A stretch of DNA of 18,548 bases from an uncultured Bacteroidales bacterium (GCA_946545765.1 CAMNNS010000016.1:1-18548), one strand, 5' to 3'. Shown: positions 6,129 through 14,452, numbered from the stretch's first letter. Notes: generated by a model from the sequence alone, not told the origin. A program made the numbers and translations.

Positions 6129-7790
6129 ATGATTAAAAATATGAATATCAGAAAGTTATTTATAATCTCTCTTATCGCGATGGTGGGATTTAATATACTC
6201 TCGCCTAACCAATCATTTGCTCAAAAGAGAAAAACAAGGAAAGTCTTACTTAAAGAGAATGAAGCTCTGAGAAAAACAATAGACTCGCTTAAAAATTTAA
6301 TTGGAGAGGATATAAATTTATCTGACACCACCAATTACGAAGATTCATTAAATCTTGGGAGTATTGATATTTTAGAGGGAGAAGGTGATCTATTTGACAA
6401 TGCTGTACCCGGAGCTAATTCTGATAGTTTACTTGCTGTATGGTATGCACAAAAAAGGCTAAGTGGAACACCTCAAAAAGTTGTAGATTTTGATAATGAA
6501 GTCTTTACATCAGACATTCCTGATGAAGTATATATACAGAATATCAAAAATATGAATTCTGTTATTCAAATACCGTATAACCAAGTGGTAAAAAATCACA
6601 TAATTTTTTACACCCAGAAAATACAAGCAAAATCTCGAACAATACTTGGACTCTGTTCTTACTATATGCCAATGTTTGAGGAGGTTTTTGATTCTTACGA
6701 TTTACCAAAAGAATTGGCTTGTTTAGCTATAATAGAGTCTGCTCTAAACCCTTTTGCAGTATCAAGAGCAAAGGCAAAAGGGATATGGCAATTTATGCTA
6801 ACAACTGGTAAAATTTACGGCTTGGAGATAAATTCTTATGTTGATGAAAGATTTGATCCTGAAAAGAGTGCACACGCTGCAGCTCGCTATCTAAAAGATG
6901 CTTACGCAATTTTTGGAGATTGGGCACTTGCAATATCATCATATAACTGTGGAGCAGGTAATGTTAATAAAGCTATAAAGAGGGCAAGAGGTTCTAAAAA
7001 CTATTGGGATATATACAAATACCTTCCAAGAGAGACAAGAGGTTATATGCCAGCATTTGTTGCTGCTCTTTATCTAACCCACTACTATAAAAATTATAAT
7101 ATCGTACCCGAGAAGATCTCTTTACCTGCACATGTAGATACTTTTAGGATACACAAAAATCTACACTTTGAACAAATCGCTGAGAATCTTGATATTACAG
7201 TTGAAGAATTAAGAGTACTTAATCCACAGTACATTAGAGATATAATCCCAGCTCACACATCGGGATATATATTAAAATTGCCATTCAATCATACACCAAC
7301 TTTTATAGAAAAAGAGAACGAAATATATGCCTATAAAGATAGTATCTATTTTAACCCTATTCTCTATAGCAAATATAAAGCTGGTAAAGGTGGAGATTAC
7401 GAAGAATCTAAAATATATCACAAGGTAAGGAAAGGGCAAACACTTGGTGGAATAGCAAACAGATATAAAGTAACAGTTGCACAACTTAAAAGGTGGAATA
7501 ATCTAAAAAGCAACACTTTAAGAATAGGACAAAATCTTGTTATATATAAAAACGGTGCCCCTATTAAAAAGGTTAATACAAATAAGAGTGTTACAAGTAA
7601 TGTTGAGAAAGCATCAAACGAGGATGCTAACAAAAAAGAGAAGTATAAGACTTATACAATTAAAAAAGGGGACAATCTATATGGAATAGCCCGTAAACAT
7701 GGAATGAGTCTAAATGAACTTCTAAAGCTTAACGGACTTACCACAAAATCTAAAATTTTTGCTGGTAAAAAATTAAAAGTCAAGAACTAA
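6129..7790 (+). CDS. mltD: MltD-like lytic transglycosylase with LysM domains
   Basis: A 553-residue cell-wall hydrolase that would cleave the MurNAc-GlcNAc bond of peptidoglycan to give 1,6-anhydro ends. Residues 1-31 form a signal peptide (ending SFAQ), so it acts in the periplasm. A coiled, charged segment (about 35-60) precedes the SLT domain. ELACLAIIES (195-204) carries the likely catalytic Glu203, followed by GIWQFM (218-223) and SYNCGAGNV (271-279), the family fingerprints. Three LysM-like modules follow: a degenerate one at about 341-385, and two good ones at 429-473 (YHKVRKGQTLGGIANRY) and 508-551 (YTIKKGDNLYGIARKHG), which should bind glycan. A start at Met5 (6141) is also possible. 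It is the last gene of the par cluster; relA/spoT, which often follows in Bacteroidetes, is absent. It ends 10 bp from the converging gene, with no visible terminator. Confidence 0.93.
   Translation: MIKNMNIRKLFIISLIAMVGFNILSPNQSFAQKRKTRKVLLKENEALRKTIDSLKNLIGEDINLSDTTNYEDSLNLGSIDILEGEGDLFDNAVPGANSDSLLAVWYAQKRLSGTPQKVVDFDNEVFTSDIPDEVYIQNIKNMNSVIQIPYNQVVKNHIIFYTQKIQAKSRTILGLCSYYMPMFEEVFDSYDLPKELACLAIIESALNPFAVSRAKAKGIWQFMLTTGKIYGLEINSYVDERFDPEKSAHAAARYLKDAYAIFGDWALAISSYNCGAGNVNKAIKRARGSKNYWDIYKYLPRETRGYMPAFVAALYLTHYYKNYNIVPEKISLPAHVDTFRIHKNLHFEQIAENLDITVEELRVLNPQYIRDIIPAHTSGYILKLPFNHTPTFIEKENEIYAYKDSIYFNPILYSKYKAGKGGDYEESKIYHKVRKGQTLGGIANRYKVTVAQLKRWNNLKSNTLRIGQNLVIYKNGAPIKKVNTNKSVTSNVEKASNEDANKKEKYKTYTIKKGDNLYGIARKHGMSLNELLKLNGLTTKSKIFAGKKLKVKN
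6174..6181. repeat. Iterated palindrome copy 3 (ATCGCGAT)
   Basis: The ATCGCGAT octamer inside the signal-peptide region of the lytic transglycosylase gene, read as Leu-Ile-Ala-Met, a different frame from the copies in priA and xer. Confidence 0.6.
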
Positions 7791-7800
7791 GAGCATATAT

Positions 7801-9819
7801 TTAGAATTTGGCTTTAGCTCCAAATCTACAATTTAATATCTCTCTCCTTTGTTGTAACTTACAGTATAAGGAGAGTTTTTTATTTATTTTAAGTGAAAAA
7901 ACACCATACAAATCAGCACCTTCTCTATAGATAAGATTAGAGGAAAAAGTTAGAGGTAAATCTTTTTCTATAAGATAGATACGCCCATCCCAAGAGGGGA
8001 CAGAATATAAAGTAAAACCTATATGAGAAACAAATTTATTGTTAAAAAGAGTTATACTCACAACAGGGGCAACCATATAAGATTTTGTACTATTGCATGT
8101 AAAGCGTGAACTAATATCTGCAAATGGGAATAATCTTGATTTTGCTTTTAGGGTAACACTCCACAACCTTTTAATACTCTTTATCTTAGAATAAATAGCA
8201 GATTCTCTGTAATTAACTTTTAGTAATATCTCATGCGTTGGTGGTTGAAAGTTTTTTTCATTACTCCAAGAAAAATGGATAAACATTTTATATAAAGAAG
8301 AAGGGGCGTTGATATTGTATCTATACCAAGGGTAATAAGTATAATCTACACCACTGCTCATTTTTATATTCTTATAGATTTTCCCCATCCCTCTCACAGA
8401 TACACCCAACTGATTATTAACATCTGATATAGACGAGTATGCACCTGCATGAGGAGACAAAAACTCTTTTGAATAATAACGGGCTAAAAAAGAGAAATCC
8501 CATTTATTTAAAGAGAGAGTTCCCCCTAACAATGCAGATGCCCCACCTATAAAACTATATGCCCCTTCTCCAAAAACTCTTAATTGACCTAAAACAGAGT
8601 AAAAATCTAATCCTACGACTTGCTGATAACCATCATATAACTTATACATATTGTAATTCTTTCTTTTTACTCCACATAATCTATCATAAAGAGAGCCAAC
8701 ATAAGAAAAACCAAACTTTACCTTGTTTAAAAGGAGGGTGGAGTTTATACCAAGAACCATTTCGTGCATAGAATTTTGGGCTTTTATCAATAACAAAGAG
8801 GTATGTTTCCCATCTTTTTTTATAGATTTATAAGTACCATTATCGTTTAGTGTTGCATCAACACCTTTGTATGAAAATAATGTAGATAAAGATAGATTCT
8901 TGTAAGAAGCTGTTAAAGCTACCCCCCTTAAAAAATTGTATTCATCAGAAGAGGTGTATAGAGAGAGTGGCTCTCCGGATTTTTGAAAACCATCTTTGCC
9001 CTCAATAAAAAATTTTGAATTCCAAAGAGTTAAACCTTGACCAAATTTTGCATTAAAATCTCCAATAATAAGATTATCTATAGTGGTCTTTCTTACTTTT
9101 AAATTGTAGAGTGCTAAACCTCCCGACAAAAAATCTGAATAAGGGAGCCTATTCTTACCTATTATTGGTTCTCCTGAATCTTTTTTTACAATAAATGTAG
9201 CTTCCGCTTTATTGGAATATTTTGCTATATATCTTACATTTAGATAATCTTTTGTAAACTTATATTTGCCATCATCTTGTCTCTTATCTTCTGCAACCTG
9301 ATTGTTGAGCAAACTATATTTTGTGTAGTATCTTGCATAAATAGAGGAATTTAACTCTTTAAAAAATGGTTTATAACTCTCTCGTTTATCACCTAAATAT
9401 ATAAAAGGTTTTAGCATCATAACAAGATTCTCATCAAATCCTTGAAGTAGAGAAAGTTCTGCGAATGAGAGTATTGCACCTGTTAAAGATATATGTTTTA
9501 ATAACGATATTATTTGGAAAGGGGTTAATATTCCCAACTTCTCAAGCTCCCTTTTTGATGCAGAGTTTATATTAAGAGGATTATTCTTTAAAAAATCTAA
9601 ATATTCAAGAATATCCTCAATTTGAGAGATATAATCTATTGTCCCTTCTTCTAAATAGAGTTCTGCGTTCTCCTCTATCGCATTTTTAATTCTTTCTATA
9701 ACATCTTCATTTGTAGTATCTTTAGCACTTATTGCGATATTGCAAGATGCTATCCCTTTTTGTGGTATTAAACTTAATGTGAGTATAATAGCCACTAATA
9801 ATTGCCCTACCCTTCTCAT
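7801..9819 (-). CDS. Helix-hairpin-helix protein with predicted outer-membrane beta-barrel
   Basis: A 672-residue exported protein. Residues 1-25 form a signal peptide; the IAS-C at 23-26 also resembles a lipobox. A helical region (about 35-80) leads into a ComEA-like helix-hairpin-helix pair, NPLNINSASKRELEKLGI (80-97) and further helices to about residue 140. The remaining 530 residues show alternating polar and aromatic strands (for example ARYYTKYSL, FGFSYVGSLYD, VSHIGFTLYSVPSWDGRIYL) and end in phenylalanine (GAKAKF), as expected of an outer-membrane barrel. Bacteroidetes genomes commonly carry such HHH-plus-barrel proteins. Their function is not established to my knowledge, and DNA handling at the outer membrane is only a guess. 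The gene stands alone, converging on the transglycosylase gene 10 bp away. Confidence 0.75.
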   Translation of the reverse strand: MRRVGQLLVAIILTLSLIPQKGIASCNIAISAKDTTNEDVIERIKNAIEENAELYLEEGTIDYISQIEDILEYLDFLKNNPLNINSASKRELEKLGILTPFQIISLLKHISLTGAILSFAELSLLQGFDENLVMMLKPFIYLGDKRESYKPFFKELNSSIYARYYTKYSLLNNQVAEDKRQDDGKYKFTKDYLNVRYIAKYSNKAEATFIVKKDSGEPIIGKNRLPYSDFLSGGLALYNLKVRKTTIDNLIIGDFNAKFGQGLTLWNSKFFIEGKDGFQKSGEPLSLYTSSDEYNFLRGVALTASYKNLSLSTLFSYKGVDATLNDNGTYKSIKKDGKHTSLLLIKAQNSMHEMVLGINSTLLLNKVKFGFSYVGSLYDRLCGVKRKNYNMYKLYDGYQQVVGLDFYSVLGQLRVFGEGAYSFIGGASALLGGTLSLNKWDFSFLARYYSKEFLSPHAGAYSSISDVNNQLGVSVRGMGKIYKNIKMSSGVDYTYYPWYRYNINAPSSLYKMFIHFSWSNEKNFQPPTHEILLKVNYRESAIYSKIKSIKRLWSVTLKAKSRLFPFADISSRFTCNSTKSYMVAPVVSITLFNNKFVSHIGFTLYSVPSWDGRIYLIEKDLPLTFSSNLIYREGADLYGVFSLKINKKLSLYCKLQQRREILNCRFGAKAKF

Positions 9820-9859
9820 CTTTCTACATATTGTGAGATAAATTTAAAGGATAGTTGTA

Positions 9860-9891
9860 TAAAAAAAAAGAGATAAGATAAATAAATCTTA
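9860..9891 (-). terminator. Candidate minus-strand terminator
   Basis: On the minus strand, TAAGAT (9891-9886) and ATCTTA (9879-9874) form a 6-bp stem around a 6-nt loop. TCTC and then about nine T's (through 9861) follow. It could end purE transcription, though it is some 145 bp past the purE stop, just ahead of the HHH gene. The AT-only-rich stem is weak. Confidence 0.4.
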
Positions 9892-9964
9892 CCCCCTTTT
9901 AATATTTATATTTTCTTAATAAAGTATCTAAGTCCAATTAGCAATTACAGCGTGAATTTCAAAA

Positions 9965-9980
9965 AGTTGTAATTACAACT
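9965..9980. repeat. 16-bp perfect palindrome AGTTGTAATTACAACT
   Basis: A perfect palindrome in the purE/HHH intergenic region. On the minus strand it is followed by TTTTTG, so it could act as a weak terminator 57 bp past purE. It also overlaps the second of two AATTACA...TGAAT repeats, which suggests an operator instead. Confidence 0.5.
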
Positions 9981-9994
9981 GAATCTACACTATC

Positions 9995-10004
9995 TATCGC
10001 GATA
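9995..10004. repeat. Iterated palindrome copy 4 (TATCGCGATA)
   Basis: A 10-bp perfect palindrome containing ATCGCGAT, in the intergenic region 33 bp downstream of the purE stop codon. Confidence 0.65.
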
Positions 10005-10036
10005 ACGATTATAACCGTTTATTTTCGGCTACTTAT

Positions 10037-10549
10037 TTAGTTAGTTTTGTATTTGTATTTTATTTGAGCAAGTTCTCTATTTGCTTTTTCTATCTTTGAT
10101 GCCAACTCTTGTTTGAACTTGGAAAAGTTATCATATAGCGCCTTATCTGAACTTGCTAATATTTGAGTTGCGAAGATTGCCCCATTTTTTGCCCCATCTG
10201 TTGCCATTGTTGCTACAGGTATTCCCGATGGCATTTGAACTATAGATAATAGAGAGTCCCAACCATCTAATGAGTTAGAGGATTTAATAGGAATTCCAAT
10301 TACAGGAAGTGGAGTAGCAGCCGCTATAACTCCCGGTAGATGAGCAGCTCCACCTGCCCCTGCTATAATAACTTTAACCCCTCTATCTGCAGCTTCTGAT
10401 GCAAACTTTGCTACCAAATCGGGAGTGCGATGAGCAGACAAAGCATTGATTTCAAATGGTATTTGCATCTCCTCTAAAAACTTAGCAGCCTCTTCCATAA
10501 CTTTTAAATCTGAGGTGCTACCCATAATAATACTAACTAATGGCTTCAT
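10037..10549 (-). CDS. purE: N5-carboxyaminoimidazole ribonucleotide mutase
   Basis: A 170-residue class I PurE that converts N5-CAIR to CAIR in de novo purine synthesis, in the cytoplasm as an octamer. The family signatures are complete: GSTSD (10-14), SAHRTP (38-43, with the catalytic-type histidine at 40), GAGGAAHLPG (64-73), SLDGWDSLLSIVQMPSGIPVAT (93-114) and NGAIFAT (122-128). The length is normal, with a slightly extended lysine-rich C-terminus. Class I enzymes act with the ATP-dependent PurK, which is not in this window. The gene is divergent from hpt, so de novo and salvage purine genes face each other across 89 bp. Confidence 0.97.
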   Translation of the reverse strand: MKPLVSIIMGSTSDLKVMEEAAKFLEEMQIPFEINALSAHRTPDLVAKFASEAADRGVKVIIAGAGGAAHLPGVIAAATPLPVIGIPIKSSNSLDGWDSLLSIVQMPSGIPVATMATDGAKNGAIFATQILASSDKALYDNFSKFKQELASKIEKANRELAQIKYKYKTN

Positions 10550-10568
10550 ATTTTTTAATTTTATTCTG

Positions 10569-10576
10569 CAAATTTA
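10569..10576 (-). promoter_or_regulatory. Candidate -7 box for purE
   Basis: CAAATTTA on the plus strand reads TAAATTTG on the minus strand, matching TAnnTTTG, 19 bp upstream of the purE ATG. No clear -33 partner is visible. Confidence 0.45.
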
Positions 10577-10607
10577 GGGATAAAAGATTAAACTATCTAA
10601 ATTTTTG

Positions 10608-10615
10608 TAAATTTG
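10608..10615 (+). promoter_or_regulatory. Candidate -7 box for the hpt-adk-obgE operon
   Basis: TAAATTTG is the same octamer as the opposing purE box and matches TAnnTTTG. It lies 23 bp upstream of the preferred hpt ATG at 10639. No good -33 is seen. Confidence 0.45.
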
Positions 10616-10638
10616 GCAAATCTAAAACAACACTAAAC

Positions 10639-11214
10639 ATGAAAAGTATTCAACTATATAACAAAACATTCAAGCTATACCTTCCTTACGAAGATATACA
10701 AATGGCTGTAGATAATGTTGCTAAGACTATAAATAAAGAGCTTAAAGATGTTGATACACCTATATTTTTAGGGGTTTTAACCGGTTCATTTATGTTTTTA
10801 GGAGATTTGATGAAAAGGATAGATATACCTTGTGATGTGGTATTTATAAGGGTGGCTTCTTACGAGGGCACCTCTTCTACGGGGGAGGTAAAGCAAATTT
10901 TAGGTTTAACTAAAAGCGTAAAAGACAGAACCATTGTTATAGTTGAAGATATTGTTGATACCGGAACTACTATAACAGAGCTTCATCAGATTCTAAAAGA
11001 TGCTGGTGCAAAAGAGATTAAAATATGTACACTACTCTTTAAACCAGATAATTATAAAGGAAATCTTAAAATTGATTATCCCGCTTTAGAGATTCCAAGC
11101 GATTTTATCGTTGGTTACGGATTAGACTACAATCAATTAGGACGTCAGTATAAAGATATTTATGTAATTGATGAAGATACTAACGCTAAAAATAAACCTA
11201 TAAATAAGATCTAA
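10639..11214 (+). CDS. hpt: Hypoxanthine phosphoribosyltransferase
   Basis: A 191-residue purine salvage enzyme that joins hypoxanthine (and usually guanine) to PRPP to give IMP or GMP. The PRPP loop VEDIVDTGTT is at 102-111, with the acidic pair E103/D104. The pyrophosphate loop LTGS is at 47-50, the flexible loop SYEGTSS at 74-80, and the base-binding region DFIVGYGLDYN at about 155-165. An upstream in-frame ATG at 10540 exists, but it would add 33 poorly conserved-looking residues and overlap purE and both promoter boxes. MKSIQLYNKTF at 10639 is the natural family start. The gene leads a tight operon; adk begins 2 bp after its stop. Confidence 0.96.
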   Translation: MKSIQLYNKTFKLYLPYEDIQMAVDNVAKTINKELKDVDTPIFLGVLTGSFMFLGDLMKRIDIPCDVVFIRVASYEGTSSTGEVKQILGLTKSVKDRTIVIVEDIVDTGTTITELHQILKDAGAKEIKICTLLFKPDNYKGNLKIDYPALEIPSDFIVGYGLDYNQLGRQYKDIYVIDEDTNAKNKPINKI

Positions 11215-11216
11215 TT

Positions 11217-11786
11217 ATGAAATATTATATTCTTTTTGGCCCTCCGGGGGCGGGAAAAGGGACCCAAGCAGAGTTGATGGTAAAGGAGTTTAATCTAAAA
11301 CATATCTCTACGGGAGATTTATTAAGAAAGGAGATTGCAGAGGGGACTCCATTAGGTATTAAGGCACAGAAGATTATAGATGCTGGCAATTTTGTTCCCG
11401 ATAATGTGGTTGTAGGGATGATAGAAAACATTTTTGCAAAGGAGAAAGATGTTAAAGGTTTTATCCTTGATGGGTTTCCACGCACTATTTCTCAAGCTCA
11501 AATTTTAGATAAGATACTAAAGGAGAATAACCATGAGATAACTTTAGTTATGAGTTTGTCTATCAAAGATTCTACAATCTTTGACAGAATTTCTTCAAGG
11601 GCAAAGGTGGAGGGGAGGCATGATGATGCAGATCCTGCAACAATATTAAATAGAATAGAGACATACCATAAAAAAACCGAACCCTTAATCAATTACTACA
11701 AAGAGAGCGGGAAATATATCGAGATAGATGGAGAAAATAGTATAGAGAGTGTCTTTAATAATATTAAATCAGCTCTAAACCAATAA
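11217..11786 (+). CDS. adk: Adenylate kinase
   Basis: A 189-residue enzyme that interconverts ATP + AMP and 2 ADP. The P-loop GPPGAGKGT is at 8-16, the AMP-binding segment STGDLLRKEI at 31-40, DGFPRT at 85-90, and GRHDD plus the arginines of the lid at about 123-145. The LID is the short form without the zinc-type insertion, which explains the length of 189 and not about 215. It sits 2 bp after hpt and 13 bp before obgE, so the three are surely one transcript. This hpt-adk-obgE order is common in Bacteroidetes. Confidence 0.98.
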   Translation: MKYYILFGPPGAGKGTQAELMVKEFNLKHISTGDLLRKEIAEGTPLGIKAQKIIDAGNFVPDNVVVGMIENIFAKEKDVKGFILDGFPRTISQAQILDKILKENNHEITLVMSLSIKDSTIFDRISSRAKVEGRHDDADPATILNRIETYHKKTEPLINYYKESGKYIEIDGENSIESVFNNIKSALNQ

Positions 11787-11799
11787 TATCAAGCGAATT

Positions 11800-12798
11800 A
11801 TGCCTACTACAGATTTTGTAGATTATGTTAAATTACACCTCCACTCCGGTAATGGTGGTAATGGTAGTATGCACCTTCATAGAGAGAAATTTATTGCTAA
11901 AGGGGGGCCTGATGGAGGAGATGGTGGTAAAGGTGGAAGCATAATTATTAGAGGGGACAAACAACAATGGACACTAATTAGTCTAAAGTATCGCAAACAT
12001 ATAGATGCAGATGATGGTGGAAATGGTAGTGGGAATCTTTGTACTGGAGCAGATGCTAAAGATATTATTCTAAAAGTGCCATTAGGAACTGTTGCTAAGA
12101 ATGCAGAAACTGGAGAGGTTATTGGTGAAGTAACAAATGATGGAGATGAATTGGTTATTGTTAAAGGGGGTAGAGGAGGAAAAGGAAATGCTTTTTTTAA
12201 GAGTGCTACACGCCAAACTCCTAAATTTGCACAAGAGGGTGAACCGGGAGAAGAAGGGTGGTTTATACTTGAGGTTAAGACACTTGCAGATGTTGGATTA
12301 GTTGGATTCCCTAATGCAGGAAAGAGTACACTACTCTCTGTTGTATCTGCAGCGCACCCTAAAGTTGCAGACTATGCTTTTACAACTTTAGAACCGAGTA
12401 TCGGGATAGTCAGATATTATGATGACAACTCTTTTGTTATGGCAGATATTCCTGGAATCATAGAGGGGGCTCACGCTGGCAAAGGGCTTGGACATAGGTT
12501 TTTAAGACATATCGAGAGAAATTCTATATTACTATTTTTAATATCTGCAGAGAATTTAGAAATCTCTAAAGAGTACAACATTTTACTTAAAGAGTTAAAA
12601 TTATACAATCCAGAACTTCTTGATAAACAGAGAATTTTAGCTGTAACTAAATGCGACCTTCTTGGGGGAGACCAAGAGATAATAAAATCTTTGAAAAGAA
12701 AATTGCCAAAGAAGATTCCATCTATCTTTATCTCTTCTGTTACTGGTGAGGGCATTAAAGAGTTAAAGGACTTAATTTGGGAGAAATTACATGATTGA
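11800..12798 (+). CDS. obgE: Obg-family GTPase ObgE/CgtA
   Basis: A 332-residue GTPase that binds the 50S subunit and acts in ribosome assembly and the stringent response. The N-terminal Obg fold (1-160) has the glycine-rich repeats GNGGNG, GGPDGGDGGKGG and KGGRGGKGN. The G domain shows G1 GFPNAGKST (169-177), G3 DIPG (216-219), G4 TKCD (293-296) and G5 SSVTGEG (322-328). G4 reads TKCD in place of the classical NKxD; TKxD is familiar in Bacteroidetes Obg proteins, and the specificity aspartate is kept. There is no extra C-terminal domain. Its last 8 bases overlap the start of the PAP2 gene. Confidence 0.97.
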   Translation: MPTTDFVDYVKLHLHSGNGGNGSMHLHREKFIAKGGPDGGDGGKGGSIIIRGDKQQWTLISLKYRKHIDADDGGNGSGNLCTGADAKDIILKVPLGTVAKNAETGEVIGEVTNDGDELVIVKGGRGGKGNAFFKSATRQTPKFAQEGEPGEEGWFILEVKTLADVGLVGFPNAGKSTLLSVVSAAHPKVADYAFTTLEPSIGIVRYYDDNSFVMADIPGIIEGAHAGKGLGHRFLRHIERNSILLFLISAENLEISKEYNILLKELKLYNPELLDKQRILAVTKCDLLGGDQEIIKSLKRKLPKKIPSIFISSVTGEGIKELKDLIWEKLHD

Positions 12799-13393
12799 TA
12801 AAATCCTTGATATTGAAAGAATTATTGTTGTCTATATCAACTCACTCCACACCCAATGGGGAGATAACATAATGTTATTTTTAAGTCATAAGTTATCTTT
12901 TATCCCCCTTTACTTAGCTGTTGTACTATTTATATTTTTAAGGAAGAATTTTTATCTCAAATCTGCTTTATATAAAAACAATTGGAAGTATGCACTAATC
13001 TTTATAGGGGCAATAGTTGTTACTTTTGTACTTACAGATCAGATTTCGCACTCTATTATCAAACCTTTGGTTTGCAGATTCAGACCTACATACGACCCTT
13101 ATATTCAAGATCTTTTACATATTCCAGATGGTCGGGGAGGTCTATATGGTTTTGTGAGTAGTCATTCAAGTAACATTTGGGGATTTGCTATAATTTCTTC
13201 AATGATAATTAAAAGAAAGCCATACACTATCTGCATATATATATTAGCCTCTTTAGTATGTTTAAGTAGAATATATCTTGGCAGACATTACCTCGGCGAT
13301 ATTTTAGGTGGTCTAATTTTAGGTATAGCTTGTGCTTATTTTGTTTACTACTGCACACAAGTTATAGTGAGAAAAATGAGGAATAATTTTTAG
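12791..13393 (+). CDS. PAP2-family membrane phosphatase
   Basis: A 200-residue integral membrane phosphatase of the type 2 phosphatidic acid phosphatase family. Members dephosphorylate lipid phosphates such as undecaprenyl pyrophosphate, phosphatidylglycerol phosphate or lipid A. All three motif regions are present: KPLVCRFRP (91-99, fitting K-x6-RP), FVSSHSS (121-127, a variant of PSGH keeping the key histidine 125) and SRIYLGRHYLGD (159-170, fitting SR-x5-H-x3-D). About five or six membrane segments are visible, for example 38-50, 68-82, 130-140, 148-158 and 171-188. It overlaps obgE by 8 bases (ATGATTGA), a sign of translational coupling. The substrate is open. Confidence 0.92.
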   Translation: MIDKILDIERIIVVYINSLHTQWGDNIMLFLSHKLSFIPLYLAVVLFIFLRKNFYLKSALYKNNWKYALIFIGAIVVTFVLTDQISHSIIKPLVCRFRPTYDPYIQDLLHIPDGRGGLYGFVSSHSSNIWGFAIISSMIIKRKPYTICIYILASLVCLSRIYLGRHYLGDILGGLILGIACAYFVYYCTQVIVRKMRNNF

Positions 13394-13402
13394 ACTAAGA
13401 TT

Positions 13403-14452
13403 ATGCTCTATATTTCAGATAGTTGTACAAACCCTTATTATAATCTTGCAAAAGAGGAGTTCCTTCTCAAAAATTTTTCTTTACCCATTTTTAGACTTTG
13501 GAGAAATGAATCTTCTATTATTGTTGGGGTTAATCAGAATACATTAGCAGAAATAGATTATAATTTTGTGAAAAAGAACAATATAAAGGTTGTAAGAAGG
13601 CTCACAGGAGGCGGAGCTGTTTTTCACGATTTAGGAAATTTGAATTTTACTTTTATTCAAGACAAAATTGCGGGGGAGGATACCTCACAAATGTTCAAAA
13701 GGTTTACTGCTCCCATATTAGAAGCACTTAATCATATCGGGATAAAAGCCTACCTACAAGGGAGAAATGACCTGCTGATTGATGATAAAAAATTCTCGGG
13801 AAATGCTGTTTGCATATATAAAAATAGAGTTCTCCAACATGGAACACTACTTTTTGACTCCTCTATAACCGATTTATCTGCAGCATTAAAATCAAGAGAC
13901 GAAAAATTTATTGGAAAATCTGTCAAGAGTAATAAGATGAGAGTCACAAATATAAAAGAACATCTGATAAATGTGAACTCTCCTAATTTACCTTCAAAAG
14001 AAGATATAAACATTCTTTGGTTCAAAGATTATTTAGAGGATTTTATATGTAATAAAATTAGACAAGAAGAGATTGTAAAATATTCATTATCTGAAGAAGA
14101 GGAAAAAGAGGTAGAAGCATTGTATCGGGAGAAATATCTTACAGATAATTGGAATTTTGGGAAATCACCTAACTATTCTACATCTAATATCAAGAAATTT
14201 GAAAGTGGATTATTAGAGTTTTATTTTTCTGTTAATAAGGGAATTATAACTGATTTAAAAATATTCGGCGATTACTTTTTTTCTAAACCTACAGAAGAAT
14301 TTATTGAGTTAATTATTGGCACTCCTCATACACCAGAAGAGATTGAGAAAAAAATAGGCAACCTAAATGTAGGCGCCTATTTCTCAAATATCTCAAAAGA
14401 AGATATTGTAAATATGTTTTTTATTTACCAAACTTCTTCTCCTTCATTTTAA
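13403..14452 (+). CDS. lplA: Lipoate-protein ligase
   Basis: A 349-residue LplA that activates free lipoate with ATP and attaches it to lysines of E2 or GcvH lipoyl domains. The catalytic domain carries the lipoate-binding signature RRLTGGGAVFHDLGN (65-79), NDLLIDDKKFSGNA (122-135, with the conserved lysine 130), and QHGTLLFD (145-152). A C-terminal accessory domain (about 250-349) completes the full-length bacterial form. It is probably the last gene of the hpt operon, 9 bp after the PAP2 stop. Its final 32 bases are antisense to the end of hpf; the last residues (YQTSSPSF) lie in that overlap and may be a lengthened tail. No terminator is visible after it. Confidence 0.94.
   Translation: MLYISDSCTNPYYNLAKEEFLLKNFSLPIFRLWRNESSIIVGVNQNTLAEIDYNFVKKNNIKVVRRLTGGGAVFHDLGNLNFTFIQDKIAGEDTSQMFKRFTAPILEALNHIGIKAYLQGRNDLLIDDKKFSGNAVCIYKNRVLQHGTLLFDSSITDLSAALKSRDEKFIGKSVKSNKMRVTNIKEHLINVNSPNLPSKEDINILWFKDYLEDFICNKIRQEEIVKYSLSEEEEKEVEALYREKYLTDNWNFGKSPNYSTSNIKKFESGLLEFYFSVNKGIITDLKIFGDYFFSKPTEEFIELIIGTPHTPEEIEKKIGNLNVGAYFSNISKEDIVNMFFIYQTSSPSF

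Larger units (their letters stand above)
9820..10036. other. 217-bp AT-rich intergenic region with several symmetric elements
   Basis: It lies between purE (ending 10037) and the HHH gene (starting 9819), both on the minus strand. It holds a terminator-like hairpin (9874-9891), a pair of imperfect direct repeats AATTACA-N3-TGAAT (9943-9957) and AATTACA-N2-TGAAT (9971-9984), a 16-bp palindrome (9965-9980) overlapping the second repeat, and an ATCGCGAT copy. I found no open reading frame worth calling. Confidence 0.5.

Noticed and set aside
10540..10638. An upstream ATG (10540) extending Hpt by 33 residues
   Set aside because: The extension overlaps purE and both promoter boxes, has no family-like sequence, and MKSIQLYNKTF at 10639 is a natural family start.
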